DNA of 7,463 bases from Actinomycetota bacterium (GCA_003168295.1 PMST01000693.1:30228-37690); one strand, 5' to 3'; positions 1-5,433 are shown, numbered from the stretch's first letter. Numbers and translations are program-made. Notes: generated by a model not told the origin, from the sequence alone.

Positions 1-1056
1 CTGCTCGTCCAGTACGCCGACTGGCGCTGGGTGCTGTTCGTGAACGTGCCGATCGGCCTGGTCGTCGCGGCCCTCGCGACCCGCGTACTGCCGGAATCAG
101 CCAGGCGGCGCGGAAACTTCGACCTGCCGGGCGCCATCACGGGAAGCCTTGGCCTCGGGCTCCTCGTCTACGGGCTGTCCAACGCCGCCACCAGCCAGAA
201 CGGCGTGTCGCACTGGGGTGACACCAAGGTGATCGTGTCGCTGGTGGCCTCTGTGGTGCTATTGGTGGCGTTCGGGATCATCGAGGCACGGAGCAAGCAC
301 GCGCTGGTGCCGATGCGGGTACTGCGCAGCCGCGACCGTACTGGCGCGTACCTGATCAGCTTGTGCGTGGGGACCGCGCTGTTCGGGATGTTCTTCTTCC
401 TGACCGTGTTTGTGCAGGAGGTGTGGGGGTACAGCCCGCTGCGGACCGGTATCGCCTACCTGCCGATGGTCGTCACGATCATGGTGGCGTCCGGGATCGC
501 CAGCCAGCTGGTGGCCCGGATCGGAGCCCGGCCGCTGATGCTGGCGGGCAGCGTGATCTCGACCGGGGGGCTGTTCTGGCTGTCCCGGCTGAACGAGCAG
601 AGCCACTACGTCTCCGGGCTGATGGGGCCGATGATGGTCACCGCGCTCGGGATGGGGCTGATCTTCGTGCCGCTGTCGCTGGTCGCGCTGGCCAAGGTGG
701 CCGACACCGACGCGGGCGTGGCCTCCTCGCTGCTGAACACCGGCCAGCAGGTCGGCGGCTCGATCGGGCTGGCGATCCTGGGCACGGTGGCGTGGAGCGC
801 GGTCTCGAACAGCATCCGGTCCCAGACCGCCGCGGCCGCCGCCGCCGCCCGGCATGCCTCAGCGCACCTGTCCGCGACCCAGCAGGCCGCCGCGGTCAAA
901 GCGGTCACCGACCACGCCATCTCGGTCGGCTTCGCCAAGGGATATGAAGTCTCGGCCGGGATCGCGCTGCTCGGGCTGATCATCACGATCATCACGATCC
1001 GGGTCAAGCGTTCGGACCTGGCCGGCATCAACCCGATGGCGGCGCCGGTCGACTGA
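1..1056 (+). CDS. MFS drug/multidrug exporter, DHA2 type (5' end outside window)
   Basis: This is the C-terminal 351 residues of a proton-driven efflux transporter of the major facilitator superfamily in the cytoplasmic membrane. The frame is open from base 1; an internal GTG at base 31 is not the true start. The first 20 residues include WRWVLFVNVPIG (residues 9-20), the conserved segment between helices 5 and 6 of 14-helix DHA2 (EmrB/QacA-like) transporters, so roughly the first 130-160 residues are missing. About eight hydrophobic helices follow, ending with a helix rich in I, L and T near residues 320-335 and a short polar tail. An alanine-rich stretch, partly encoded by a GCC run at 829-850, lies in the loop before the last helix. 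The substrate cannot be predicted. No regulator lies immediately downstream, and a terminator follows the stop, so this gene ends its transcription unit. Confidence 0.93.
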   Translation: MLVQYADWRWVLFVNVPIGLVVAALATRVLPESARRRGNFDLPGAITGSLGLGLLVYGLSNAATSQNGVSHWGDTKVIVSLVASVVLLVAFGIIEARSKHALVPMRVLRSRDRTGAYLISLCVGTALFGMFFFLTVFVQEVWGYSPLRTGIAYLPMVVTIMVASGIASQLVARIGARPLMLAGSVISTGGLFWLSRLNEQSHYVSGLMGPMMVTALGMGLIFVPLSLVALAKVADTDAGVASSLLNTGQQVGGSIGLAILGTVAWSAVSNSIRSQTAAAAAAARHASAHLSATQQAAAVKAVTDHAISVGFAKGYEVSAGIALLGLIITIITIRVKRSDLAGINPMAAPVD

Positions 1057-1082
1057 GGTTCCTGGCTGGGTTCTGTGCTTCG

Positions 1083-1123
1083 GGCCCCGCGACGCCGGCG
1101 CTTGCTGGCGGCGCGGGGCCTTT
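1083..1123 (+). terminator. Intrinsic terminator after the MFS gene
   Basis: The arms GGCCCCGC (1083-1090) and GCGGGGCC (1113-1120) pair perfectly. Further pairing continues inside (1093-1099 with 1104-1110, including one G-T pair), with a single A/G mismatch and a four-base tip. TTT follows at 1121-1123. It starts 27 bases after the MFS stop and precedes the next gene's ribosome binding site. The T tract is short, as is common in high-GC actinobacteria. Confidence 0.75.
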
Positions 1124-1127
1124 GGCA

Positions 1128-1133
1128 TACGAT
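1128..1133 (+). promoter_or_regulatory. Possible -10 element for the 1166 gene
   Basis: TACGAT fits the actinobacterial TANNNT -10 pattern and lies just after the terminator hairpin. It would start transcription near 1140 and give a leader of about 26 bases. The region where a -35 box should be is inside the hairpin and has no good match, so this is weak. Confidence 0.3.
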
Positions 1134-1150
1134 CGTTTTGTCGCCTAGCC

Positions 1151-1156
1151 GGGAGG
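1151..1156 (+). promoter_or_regulatory. Ribosome binding site of the 1166 gene
   Basis: GGGAGG sits nine bases before the ATG at 1166 and supports that start codon. No other good start lies nearby in frame. Confidence 0.75.
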
Positions 1157-1165
1157 TCGCTCGAG

Positions 1166-1816
1166 ATGGCTCACGGGCTCTTTTACGTCTACACCGATCC
1201 GGGGACCGTGCCCGAGGCAGAGTTTCACGACTGGTACGACCATGACCACGGCCCGCGCCGGCTGTCCGTGCCCGGTTTTCTCGGGGCATACCGGTACGGC
1301 GCGCTAGACGACGCCAAGCCGCCATGGCTCGTCCTGTACGACCTGGACAGTCCCGACGCCCTGGACAGCCCGGAGTACAAGGCGCTCGGAGCGACCCCGA
1401 GCGAGCGGGATAAGAGCGTCGGGCCGGGCCTGGCTACTCTGGACCGCCGGATCTACACCCAGCTCAGCTCGGATGGTGTGGCTCCCGACGAGCCCGCCCC
1501 GGTGCTGCTTGCGGTGGCGCTCTCCGTGCCCGCGGGCGACGAGGATGACCTGCAGGCCTGGTACACCGACGAGCACATCCCGATGCTGCTCGAGGTGCCC
1601 GGGTGGCTGCACATCAGGAGGTTCCGCCTGGTTCGCGGGATGGACGGGCCGGCGCCTGAGTTCCTGTCCGTGCATGAGCTGGCGGGGCCGGAGGTGCTGG
1701 AAGAACCCGGCTACCGGGCGGCGATCAGCACGCCGTGGCGCGACCGGATCGTGGCATCGGCGCTGGGGCGGGAACGGCGGGTGTTCGGGTTCCGGAATTC
1801 GCTTGCGGCTGGGTGA
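1166..1816 (+). CDS. Protein with two EthD-like (dimeric alpha/beta barrel) motifs, function unknown
   Basis: This 216-residue soluble protein has no signal peptide or membrane segment. It carries two copies of the same motif, a W-Y pair followed by (D/E)H-x-P and VPG(F/W). The first copy is at residues 23-38 (WYDHDHGPRRLSVPGF) and the second at 132-147 (WYTDEHIPMLLEVPGW), 109 residues apart. This motif is typical of EthD-like and related ferredoxin-fold dimeric alpha/beta barrel proteins, which bind small hydrophobic molecules and include monooxygenases and aromatic-ring enzymes. Most members have one domain and dimerise; here the duplication could make the barrel within one chain. Each half ends with a similar segment (E-x-x-x-L/V near D-S-P-E-Y or E-E-P-G-Y). 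A F420-dependent reductase lies 67 bases downstream, so a shared redox role is possible but unproven. Family placement is from motif recognition only. Confidence 0.85.
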   Translation: MAHGLFYVYTDPGTVPEAEFHDWYDHDHGPRRLSVPGFLGAYRYGALDDAKPPWLVLYDLDSPDALDSPEYKALGATPSERDKSVGPGLATLDRRIYTQLSSDGVAPDEPAPVLLAVALSVPAGDEDDLQAWYTDEHIPMLLEVPGWLHIRRFRLVRGMDGPAPEFLSVHELAGPEVLEEPGYRAAISTPWRDRIVASALGRERRVFGFRNSLAAG

Positions 1817-1842
1817 CGCTCGGCGCTGCCTGGCGCTTGGGG

Positions 1843-1874
1843 TGCGTGCGGGCTTAGTTGCGTGCGGGCCTAGG
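1843..1874 (+). repeat. Adjacent 16-bp direct repeat upstream of the F420 reductase gene
   Basis: TGCGTGCGGGCTTAGT (1843-1858) is immediately followed by TGCGTGCGGGCCTAGG (1859-1874), with 14 of 16 positions identical. The second copy supplies most of the TAGGCT that looks like a -10 box. It could be a duplicated protein binding site or a chance duplication. Confidence 0.6.
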
Positions 1875-1876
1875 CT
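1871..1876 (+). promoter_or_regulatory. Probable -10 element for a leaderless transcript
   Basis: TAGGCT fits TANNNT and ends seven bases before the GTG at 1884. This spacing would place the RNA start at or next to the start codon. No Shine-Dalgarno sequence precedes the GTG, which agrees with leaderless translation, a common mode in actinobacteria. No clear -35 box is seen. Confidence 0.45.
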
Positions 1877-1883
1877 CGTGTGC

Positions 1884-2309
1884 GTGGCTTCTCTTAACGA
1901 TTCCGAGGTCCGGGACTTCCTTCAGCAGGGAACGCGAACCGGAAAGCTGAGCTACCTGGCGGCCAGCGGACGCCCGCTGGTCGCGCCCATCTGGTTCATC
2001 GTCGAAGACGACAGCATCATTTTCAACACGGGCAAGGACACCGCCAAGGGCCGCTCGCTGGCCCGCGATCCGCGGGTCAGCCTGTGCGTAGACCTAGAGG
2101 AGCCGCCGTACGCGTTCGTCCAGGTCCAGGGCGAGGCCGAGCTGTCGGAGGACCCGGCGGAGCTGCTCCGGACCGCCACCGCGATCGGGGCGCGGTACAT
2201 GGGACACGATCGCGCGGCAGAATACGGCAAGCGCAACGCGGTGCCCGGCGAGCTGATCGTGCGGCTGCGGCCGGCCAAGGTGATCGCGGTCTTCGACGTG
2301 TCGGGATGA
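1884..2309 (+). CDS. PPOX-class F420-dependent oxidoreductase (flavin/deazaflavin split-barrel fold)
   Basis: This 141-residue protein matches the small split-barrel family related to pyridoxamine 5'-phosphate oxidase whose actinobacterial members use reduced cofactor F420 (FDOR-B, Rv1155-like). Visible family features are the N-terminal GTRTGKLSYL segment (about residues 16-25), a central PLVAPIWFIVEDD, the F-N-T-G-K-D-T-x-K-G-R-S-L stretch that contacts the cofactor in relatives, then DPRVSLCVD and FVQVQGEAEL. The C-terminal ELIVRLRPAKVIAVFD strand completes the barrel. Its length is normal for the family. GTG at 1884 is preferred because it starts just before conserved sequence and sits at leaderless distance from TAGGCT; an in-frame GTG at 1878 is the alternative. 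It could act on an unsaturated or aromatic substrate, or bind a cofactor such as biliverdin or flavin. The substrate is unknown. Confidence 0.9.
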   Translation: MASLNDSEVRDFLQQGTRTGKLSYLAASGRPLVAPIWFIVEDDSIIFNTGKDTAKGRSLARDPRVSLCVDLEEPPYAFVQVQGEAELSEDPAELLRTATAIGARYMGHDRAAEYGKRNAVPGELIVRLRPAKVIAVFDVSG

Positions 2310-2331
2310 CGGCTACCCGGCTTCTGATCAG

Positions 2332-2354
2332 GGCCGCGGGCACGTGGCGCGGCC
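2332..2354 (+). terminator. Possible terminator after the F420 reductase gene
   Basis: The perfect seven-base arms GGCCGCG (2332-2338) and CGCGGCC (2348-2354) enclose a nine-base loop, 22 bases past the stop. No T tract follows, so it may be a weak or Rho-aided terminator. The rest of 2310-2430 shows no gene. Confidence 0.4.
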
Positions 2355-2431
2355 AAGGCAAACCAATCACATCAGCACCGGTCACCTCATAGGTCGCTTC
2401 GGTGGACGCGAACTGTGCGGTGCGCGCGCCA

Positions 2432-2460
2432 TTGGTTCCATCCGGCAGGATCCTTATTCT
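2432..2460 (+). promoter_or_regulatory. Probable promoter of the TIR-repeat gene
   Basis: TTGGTT (2432-2437) and TATTCT (2455-2460) are separated by 17 bases, the ideal spacing for a housekeeping sigma factor. TATTCT fits TANNNT well, while the -35 matches TTGACA at only three positions. Transcription would begin near 2467, just upstream of the leader hairpin. Confidence 0.5.
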
Positions 2461-2471
2461 TAGGGAACGAG

Positions 2472-2498
2472 CCCGTAAAGGGCGCCTTCCCTTACGGG
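2472..2498 (+). promoter_or_regulatory. Leader hairpin overlapping the ribosome binding site of the TIR gene
   Basis: CCCGTAAAGGG (2472-2482) pairs with CCCTTACGGG (2489-2498), giving ten base pairs with one bulged A and a six-base loop. The last three bases of the 3' arm are the first three G of the Shine-Dalgarno sequence GGGAGGTGG (2496-2504). If the transcript starts near 2467, this hairpin is most of the untranslated leader. It could lower or gate translation, protect the 5' end of the RNA, or be bound by a regulator. Confidence 0.6.
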
Positions 2499-2504
2499 AG
2501 GTGG
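2496..2504 (+). promoter_or_regulatory. Strong ribosome binding site of the TIR gene
   Basis: GGGAGGTGG contains GGAGGT, whose last base is six bases before the ATG at 2509. It fixes that start codon over other in-frame options. Its first bases are paired in the leader hairpin. Confidence 0.8.
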
Positions 2505-2508
2505 AAAT

Positions 2509-4251
2509 ATGCCGGACCTGCCCTTGCGAGGGGTCTTCCTCAGCTACAGGCGCGAGGACGCTGCACCCTACGCACGTATGCTCAAGACCGACTTGAGCGA
2601 GCGCATCTCCGATACACGCGTCTTCATGGATCTGGACTCGATTGAGGCAGGCGTGGACTTCGCGGAGGTCATCCGGGACGCGATTGAGTCGTCTGCGGTC
2701 TTGGTGGCCTTGATCGGGCGCCAGTGGGCGGTGCTCTCCGATAAAGAGGGGCGCCGAAGGCTTGACGACCCCGATGACTATGTGCGACTCGAGATCCACA
2801 CAGCGCTGGAGCGCAATATTAAGGTGATTCCGGTCCTGGTCGATGGCGCCAGGCCGCTTCGGCAGGAGCAACTGCCCGCCGAACTCCACAAGCTCGGGCG
2901 GCTCAATGCTCTGGAGCTGAGCAACGACCGGTACCAATACGATAGGGATCGGCTCGTTACCCTCATCCAGAGGGTGCTGGCCGGGGAGTCCAGTCGCGGC
3001 ACCGGTCACCAGCCGCCATCCTCAGATACCGACGCCTCTATCGTCGCTCGCCGTGGCCGCCAGCAGCCGGACGGGATTCCTCATGACGAAGCGGCTCAAG
3101 AGCACGTTGAACCTGTCCGAAGCGACCGAATCCAAGCCACGCGAGTCTTGGCCGAAGCGGAACGCATCGCCTACTCAATCACCGATGAGGCCTCAAGGGC
3201 CGCGGCGCTCGCCGCCGTCGCGAAGGCGCTGAAAGCCACTGACCCCGACCGCGCCGTCCGGCTGACCGCCGACGCCGAAGACATCGCGCAATCCATCACC
3301 GACCAAAGCCCGGCCGTGACCGTGGTGCTGGCGGACCTCGCGGTGTCATTGGCCGCCATCGATACCGTCCCGGACCGCGCGGAACGCGTCGCCCGCTCGA
3401 TCATCGATCTACCTGTGAGGGCATCGGCGCTAGCCAATCTTGCGGTGTCATGTGCAGCCACCGACCCAGACGACGCCGCCCGGCTGACCGCCGACGCGGA
3501 AGACATCGCCCAGGGCCTCCCCGACGAATTCCAGAAGGCCTGGACGCTGGCCGATGTGGCACGGGTCCTGGCCGCCGCCGACCCCGAACGCGCCGACTGG
3601 CTCATCGCCGACGCAGAACGCATCGCCCGGTCGATCACCGACGAAGGATCGAAGGTCAGGACGCTGGCCGAGGTGGCACGGGCCCTGGCCGCCGCCGACC
3701 CCGAACGCGCCGACTGGCTCATCGCCGACGCAGAACAGATCGCCCAGTCCATAACCTACGAACCCTGGAAGGCCAGCGCGCTGGCCCACGTGGCAAGCGC
3801 CTTGGCCGCCGCCGACCCCGAACCCGCTGCCCGGCTCATCGCCGACGCAGAACAGATCGCCCAGTCCATAACCGACGAATTCTCGCAGGGTACGGCACTG
3901 GCCGACATCGCGAAGGCAATGGGCGACGTCGCACGGGCACTGGCAGCCGCCGACCCGAACCGCGTCACCCAGTTGATCGCCGATGCGGAACGCATCGCGC
4001 GGTCCATCGTCGACCAAATCTGGAAGGCCGTGGCGTTGGCCGACCTCGCAAGGGCACTGGCAGCAACCGCTCCAGGCCGAGCGGAGCGCATCGCCCAGTC
4101 GATCGCCGACGAGGATATGAAGGCATCGGCACTGTGCGACATCGCGGCGGCGCTAGCCGCCGCCGACTCCCGCCGAGCCGAATACATCGCCAGATCGATT
4201 ACCGACAAGCTGCCGAGGGTAAAGGCACTGGCGGCAATCGCGGAAGCCTAG
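2509..4251 (+). CDS. TIR-domain protein with ten C-terminal alpha-helical repeats
   Basis: This 580-residue soluble protein begins with a TIR domain (about residues 7-155). Visible TIR features are the first strand GVFLSYRREDA (8-18), the BB-loop region DLDSIEAGVDF (41-51), AIESSAVLVALIG (58-70) with W73, and VRLEI (92-96). E95 is at the place of the glutamate that is catalytic in NAD-cleaving TIR domains; that assignment is by alignment from memory. A polar linker (about 156-212) follows, then ten repeats from 213 to the end. Each repeat reads roughly A-E-x-I-A-x-S-I-x-D, then an A/L-rich helix ending A-A-A-D-P-x-R-A, an alpha-solenoid pattern like TPR. No signal peptide or membrane segment is seen. 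The gene stands alone, with its own promoter and terminator-like flanks. Third codon positions in the TIR part carry more A/T than neighbouring genes, suggesting transfer. Related TIR proteins act in immunity or cell death by consuming or cyclising NAD; here this is inference, and a purely signalling or scaffolding TIR is also possible. Confidence 0.93.
   Translation: MPDLPLRGVFLSYRREDAAPYARMLKTDLSERISDTRVFMDLDSIEAGVDFAEVIRDAIESSAVLVALIGRQWAVLSDKEGRRRLDDPDDYVRLEIHTALERNIKVIPVLVDGARPLRQEQLPAELHKLGRLNALELSNDRYQYDRDRLVTLIQRVLAGESSRGTGHQPPSSDTDASIVARRGRQQPDGIPHDEAAQEHVEPVRSDRIQATRVLAEAERIAYSITDEASRAAALAAVAKALKATDPDRAVRLTADAEDIAQSITDQSPAVTVVLADLAVSLAAIDTVPDRAERVARSIIDLPVRASALANLAVSCAATDPDDAARLTADAEDIAQGLPDEFQKAWTLADVARVLAAADPERADWLIADAERIARSITDEGSKVRTLAEVARALAAADPERADWLIADAEQIAQSITYEPWKASALAHVASALAAADPEPAARLIADAEQIAQSITDEFSQGTALADIAKAMGDVARALAAADPNRVTQLIADAERIARSIVDQIWKAVALADLARALAATAPGRAERIAQSIADEDMKASALCDIAAALAAADSRRAEYIARSITDKLPRVKALAAIAEA
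3145..4248 (+). repeat. Ten-unit helical repeat array inside the TIR protein
   Basis: Using the A-E-x-I-A motif as marker, units start at residues 217, 256, 291, 330, 369, 408, 447, 493, 525 and 557. Spacings are 39, 35, 39, 39, 39, 39, 46, 32 and 32. The 46 and 32 units differ from 39 by exactly seven residues. The long unit holds an extra GDVARAL (bases 3922-3942); the short units lack the stretch equivalent to ARLIADA between D-P-x-R-A and E-R-I-A. Each unit is predicted to be two helices. Confidence 0.85.
3454..3921 (+). repeat. Four tandem 117-bp DNA repeats, three nearly identical in part
   Basis: Copies begin at 3454, 3571, 3688 and 3805. The first 49 bases of the copies at 3571 and 3688 are identical. 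A 39-base stretch starting CTCATCGCCGACGCAGAACA is identical between the copies beginning at 3688 and 3805. Identity at silent positions points to recent duplication or gene conversion. Confidence 0.85.
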
Positions 4252-4286
4252 AGTCATTCATGATGGCGCTACTGACAGGGATATTG

Positions 4287-4302
4287 CCGGCCGCCAGGCC
4301 GG
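4287..4302. terminator. Possible bidirectional terminator between convergent genes
   Basis: CCGGCC (4287-4292) and GGCCGG (4297-4302) form a six-base-pair hairpin with a four-base loop, 36 bases past the TIR gene stop and 26 bases past the LacI remnant stop on the other strand. There is no T tract either way, so support is limited. Confidence 0.3.
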
Positions 4303-4327
4303 GGAAGCATGCCATTTAGAGCGCGGC

Positions 4328-4687
4328 TCAGGTCAGCGGCGCTGAGGTTTGCCTGATGACGAGCCGCGGTGGGAGGACGGTCTCGGTAGCTATGCCGTCC
4401 TCGTGCTCGGTGCGGGTGAGCGCGAGGTCGAGCGCCTTGCCCGCCAGGGCCGGTGCGTCCTGGGCGATGGTGGTAAGCGCGACCGTGGCCAGGTTCGCGA
4501 TGTGGCTGTTGTCGTAGCCCACCAGCGACAGCTGATCGGGTATGCGCACGCCGCGGGCGCGGACGGCGGCCATCAGGCCCGCGGCGCAGTCGCCCGGGCC
4601 TTGCACCGGGCGGGGTATACCGGCGTCGTGGGCATGGAAGCATTCGCTTCCGGCGACAGCGACGTCGCACTCCAGCGCTTCCGCCAA
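4328..4687 (-). pseudogene. C-terminal remnant of a LacI-family transcriptional regulator
   Basis: About the last 90 residues match the effector-binding domain of LacI/GalR-type sugar-responsive repressors. The visible family signature is GLMAAVRARGVRIPDQLSLV followed by G-Y-D-N-S, then LTTIAQD, and the C-terminal VLPPRLVIRQTSAP. Full-length members have about 330-345 residues with an N-terminal helix-turn-helix. Here the DNA-binding domain and the first sugar-binding subdomain are absent, and similarity fades at the RPVQGPGDCA segment, where relatives usually carry an A-N-D motif. The TTG at 4687 only marks the open frame and is not a credible gene start; no ribosome binding site precedes it. 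The similarity ends close to the toxin gene stop at 4728, so the missing part was probably lost when the toxin-antitoxin module arrived or by a nearby deletion. A small expressed protein cannot be excluded. Confidence 0.75.
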
Positions 4688-4727
4688 GCCTTTTCCGATT
4701 CCTGACTCCGACCTCGCGCGGGCCGGC

Positions 4728-5153
4728 TTAAGCCAGGAATGGGTTGCGGACCTGAACGCCCTCGTATTGCTGGCCGGGGTTGAGGTCCTCTGAGTGCAGA
4801 ACCTGGCAGCCGAGTTCCTTCGCGCTACGGAGGATCATCGCGTCCCAGAACGACGCGCCGGTTCGCTGATGGATGCCGATGGCCCCGAGGACGTCGCCAG
4901 CGGCGGGAGCGTGCATGTGCCAGTGAGCCAGATCATCGATGATCTGCGCGGCGGCCGGTACGTCGAGCGGCTTGGGGATCTTCCGCGTCGTGGTGACGAA
5001 GAACTCCTGCAGTACCTGAACGCTCAGGCAGCCCTCCCGCGTCTCCCACAGATCCCCGACCAGGGCGCGTGCGCGGATGTGCTTATCCCCCGCTGTCACG
5101 TCGTGGGCGTAGACGAGGACGTTCGTATCGACGAACTGGCGGTTACCGCTCAT
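4728..5153 (-). CDS. PIN-domain toxin, VapC type
   Basis: This 141-residue protein is predicted to be a Mg-dependent ribonuclease of a type II toxin-antitoxin system, cutting RNA in the cytoplasm when not held by its antitoxin. The PIN acidic residues are visible: D9 in FVDTN, E50 in VLQEFF, D104 in FWDAMI, and D123 in HSEDL. All four are intact, so the toxin looks active. The length is typical for VapC. The ATG at 5151-5153 lies inside the end of the antitoxin gene, and the two genes share the 11 bases ATGAGCGGTAA (minus strand), so translation is probably coupled and no separate strong ribosome binding site is needed. The RNA target cannot be predicted; VapC-type enzymes of actinobacteria commonly cut tRNA or rRNA. 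Confidence 0.9.
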   Translation of the reverse strand: MSGNRQFVDTNVLVYAHDVTAGDKHIRARALVGDLWETREGCLSVQVLQEFFVTTTRKIPKPLDVPAAAQIIDDLAHWHMHAPAAGDVLGAIGIHQRTGASFWDAMILRSAKELGCQVLHSEDLNPGQQYEGVQVRNPFLA

Positions 5154-5385
5154 GCAGGTCGTCCCTGGACCAGGTAACGCTACCGCCCGTGCCTAGATCC
5201 GTGCCCTCGCGCAGCAAGGCCAGGCTGCGCTCTCGGGCAGCGTCATACCCCGACTCGCGCTCGACGGTTTCCCGGAGCACGCGGGCGAGAAGCTGCGACA
5301 CCGAGGTGCCGCGTCGCGCGGCCAGTATCCGCGCCTCCCGCAAGTCCTCCTCGGGCAAAGACAAGGTGATGTTCTGATTAGCCAT
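5143..5385 (-). CDS. Ribbon-helix-helix antitoxin of the PIN toxin
   Basis: This small protein of 80 residues pairs with the PIN toxin encoded just downstream. It starts MANQNITLSLPEEDL, the beta-strand and first helix expected of a CopG/Arc-type ribbon-helix-helix fold, followed by the second helix (LAARRGTSVSQLLARVLRE). The acidic and polar C-terminal part (about residues 50-80) would wrap the toxin. The start at 5383-5385 is chosen because GAGGT (minus strand, 5397-5393) precedes it by seven bases and because the fold begins there. Extending to the TTG-type start at 5433 would add 16 residues unlike the family. As a dimer it is expected to bind the inverted repeat upstream and repress its own operon, with the toxin as co-repressor. 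Confidence 0.87.
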   Translation of the reverse strand: MANQNITLSLPEEDLREARILAARRGTSVSQLLARVLRETVERESGYDAARERSLALLREGTDLGTGGSVTWSRDDLHER

Positions 5386-5407
5386 CGCGACTACCTCACA
5401 AATTATC

Positions 5408-5433
5408 GTGCTCCACGTAAAACAGTGTAGCAC
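5408..5433. promoter_or_regulatory. Inverted repeat, likely antitoxin operator
   Basis: GTGCTCCAC (5408-5416) and GTGTAGCAC (5425-5433) are inverted copies matching at eight of nine positions, separated by GTAAAACA. It ends 23 bases upstream of the antitoxin start codon and covers the likely promoter. Such a palindrome is what an autoregulating ribbon-helix-helix antitoxin needs. Confidence 0.6.
5424..5429 (-). promoter_or_regulatory. Likely -10 element of the toxin-antitoxin operon
   Basis: On the minus strand, TACACT fits TANNNT and lies within the inverted repeat. RNA would start near 5417, leaving about 32 leader bases before the antitoxin. GATAAT (5407-5402) resembles a -10 more closely but would start RNA at or inside the ribosome binding site. 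No convincing -35 is seen. Confidence 0.4.

Noticed and set aside
829..850. GCC-rich run considered as an unstable microsatellite
   Set aside because: It is short and encodes an alanine stretch in a transporter loop, ordinary for high-GC genomes.
259..855. Long minus-strand open frame opposite the MFS gene
   Set aside because: Its protein is rich in R, P, G and H with no family pattern, as expected for the antisense of a high-GC gene; the plus strand encodes clear transporter helices.
606..1325. Minus-strand open frame of 239 codons across the MFS 3' end and terminator
   Set aside because: It runs through a terminator and two genes on the other strand, with arginine/alanine-rich content and no recognised domain.
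2077..3009. Minus-strand open frame of 310 codons opposite the reductase and TIR genes
   Set aside because: It spans the 3' end of one gene, an intergenic promoter and the TIR domain of another. The sequence is a low-complexity antisense of conserved coding DNA.
3454..3921. Tandem repeats considered as a CRISPR-like array
   Set aside because: The units are 117 bp (a multiple of three), keep the reading frame and have no spacer-repeat alternation; this is a protein repeat.
3171..4208. Several minus-strand open frames with repetitive serine/alanine or glycine-rich proteins opposite the TIR repeats
   Set aside because: They are mirror images of the 117-bp repeat in the coding frame. The repetition is explained by the plus-strand helical repeats, which have a good start and ribosome binding site.
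3450..4319. Plus-strand arginine-rich open frame of 289 codons in another frame of the TIR gene
   Set aside because: This is a frame-shifted reading of the same repeats, with no start signal. Its last codons, past the TIR stop, would encode only a short unsupported peptide.
4349..5377. Plus-strand open frames opposite the LacI remnant, PIN toxin and antitoxin
   Set aside because: The minus-strand frames carry recognisable family motifs and a textbook overlapping toxin-antitoxin pair; the plus-strand ones do not.
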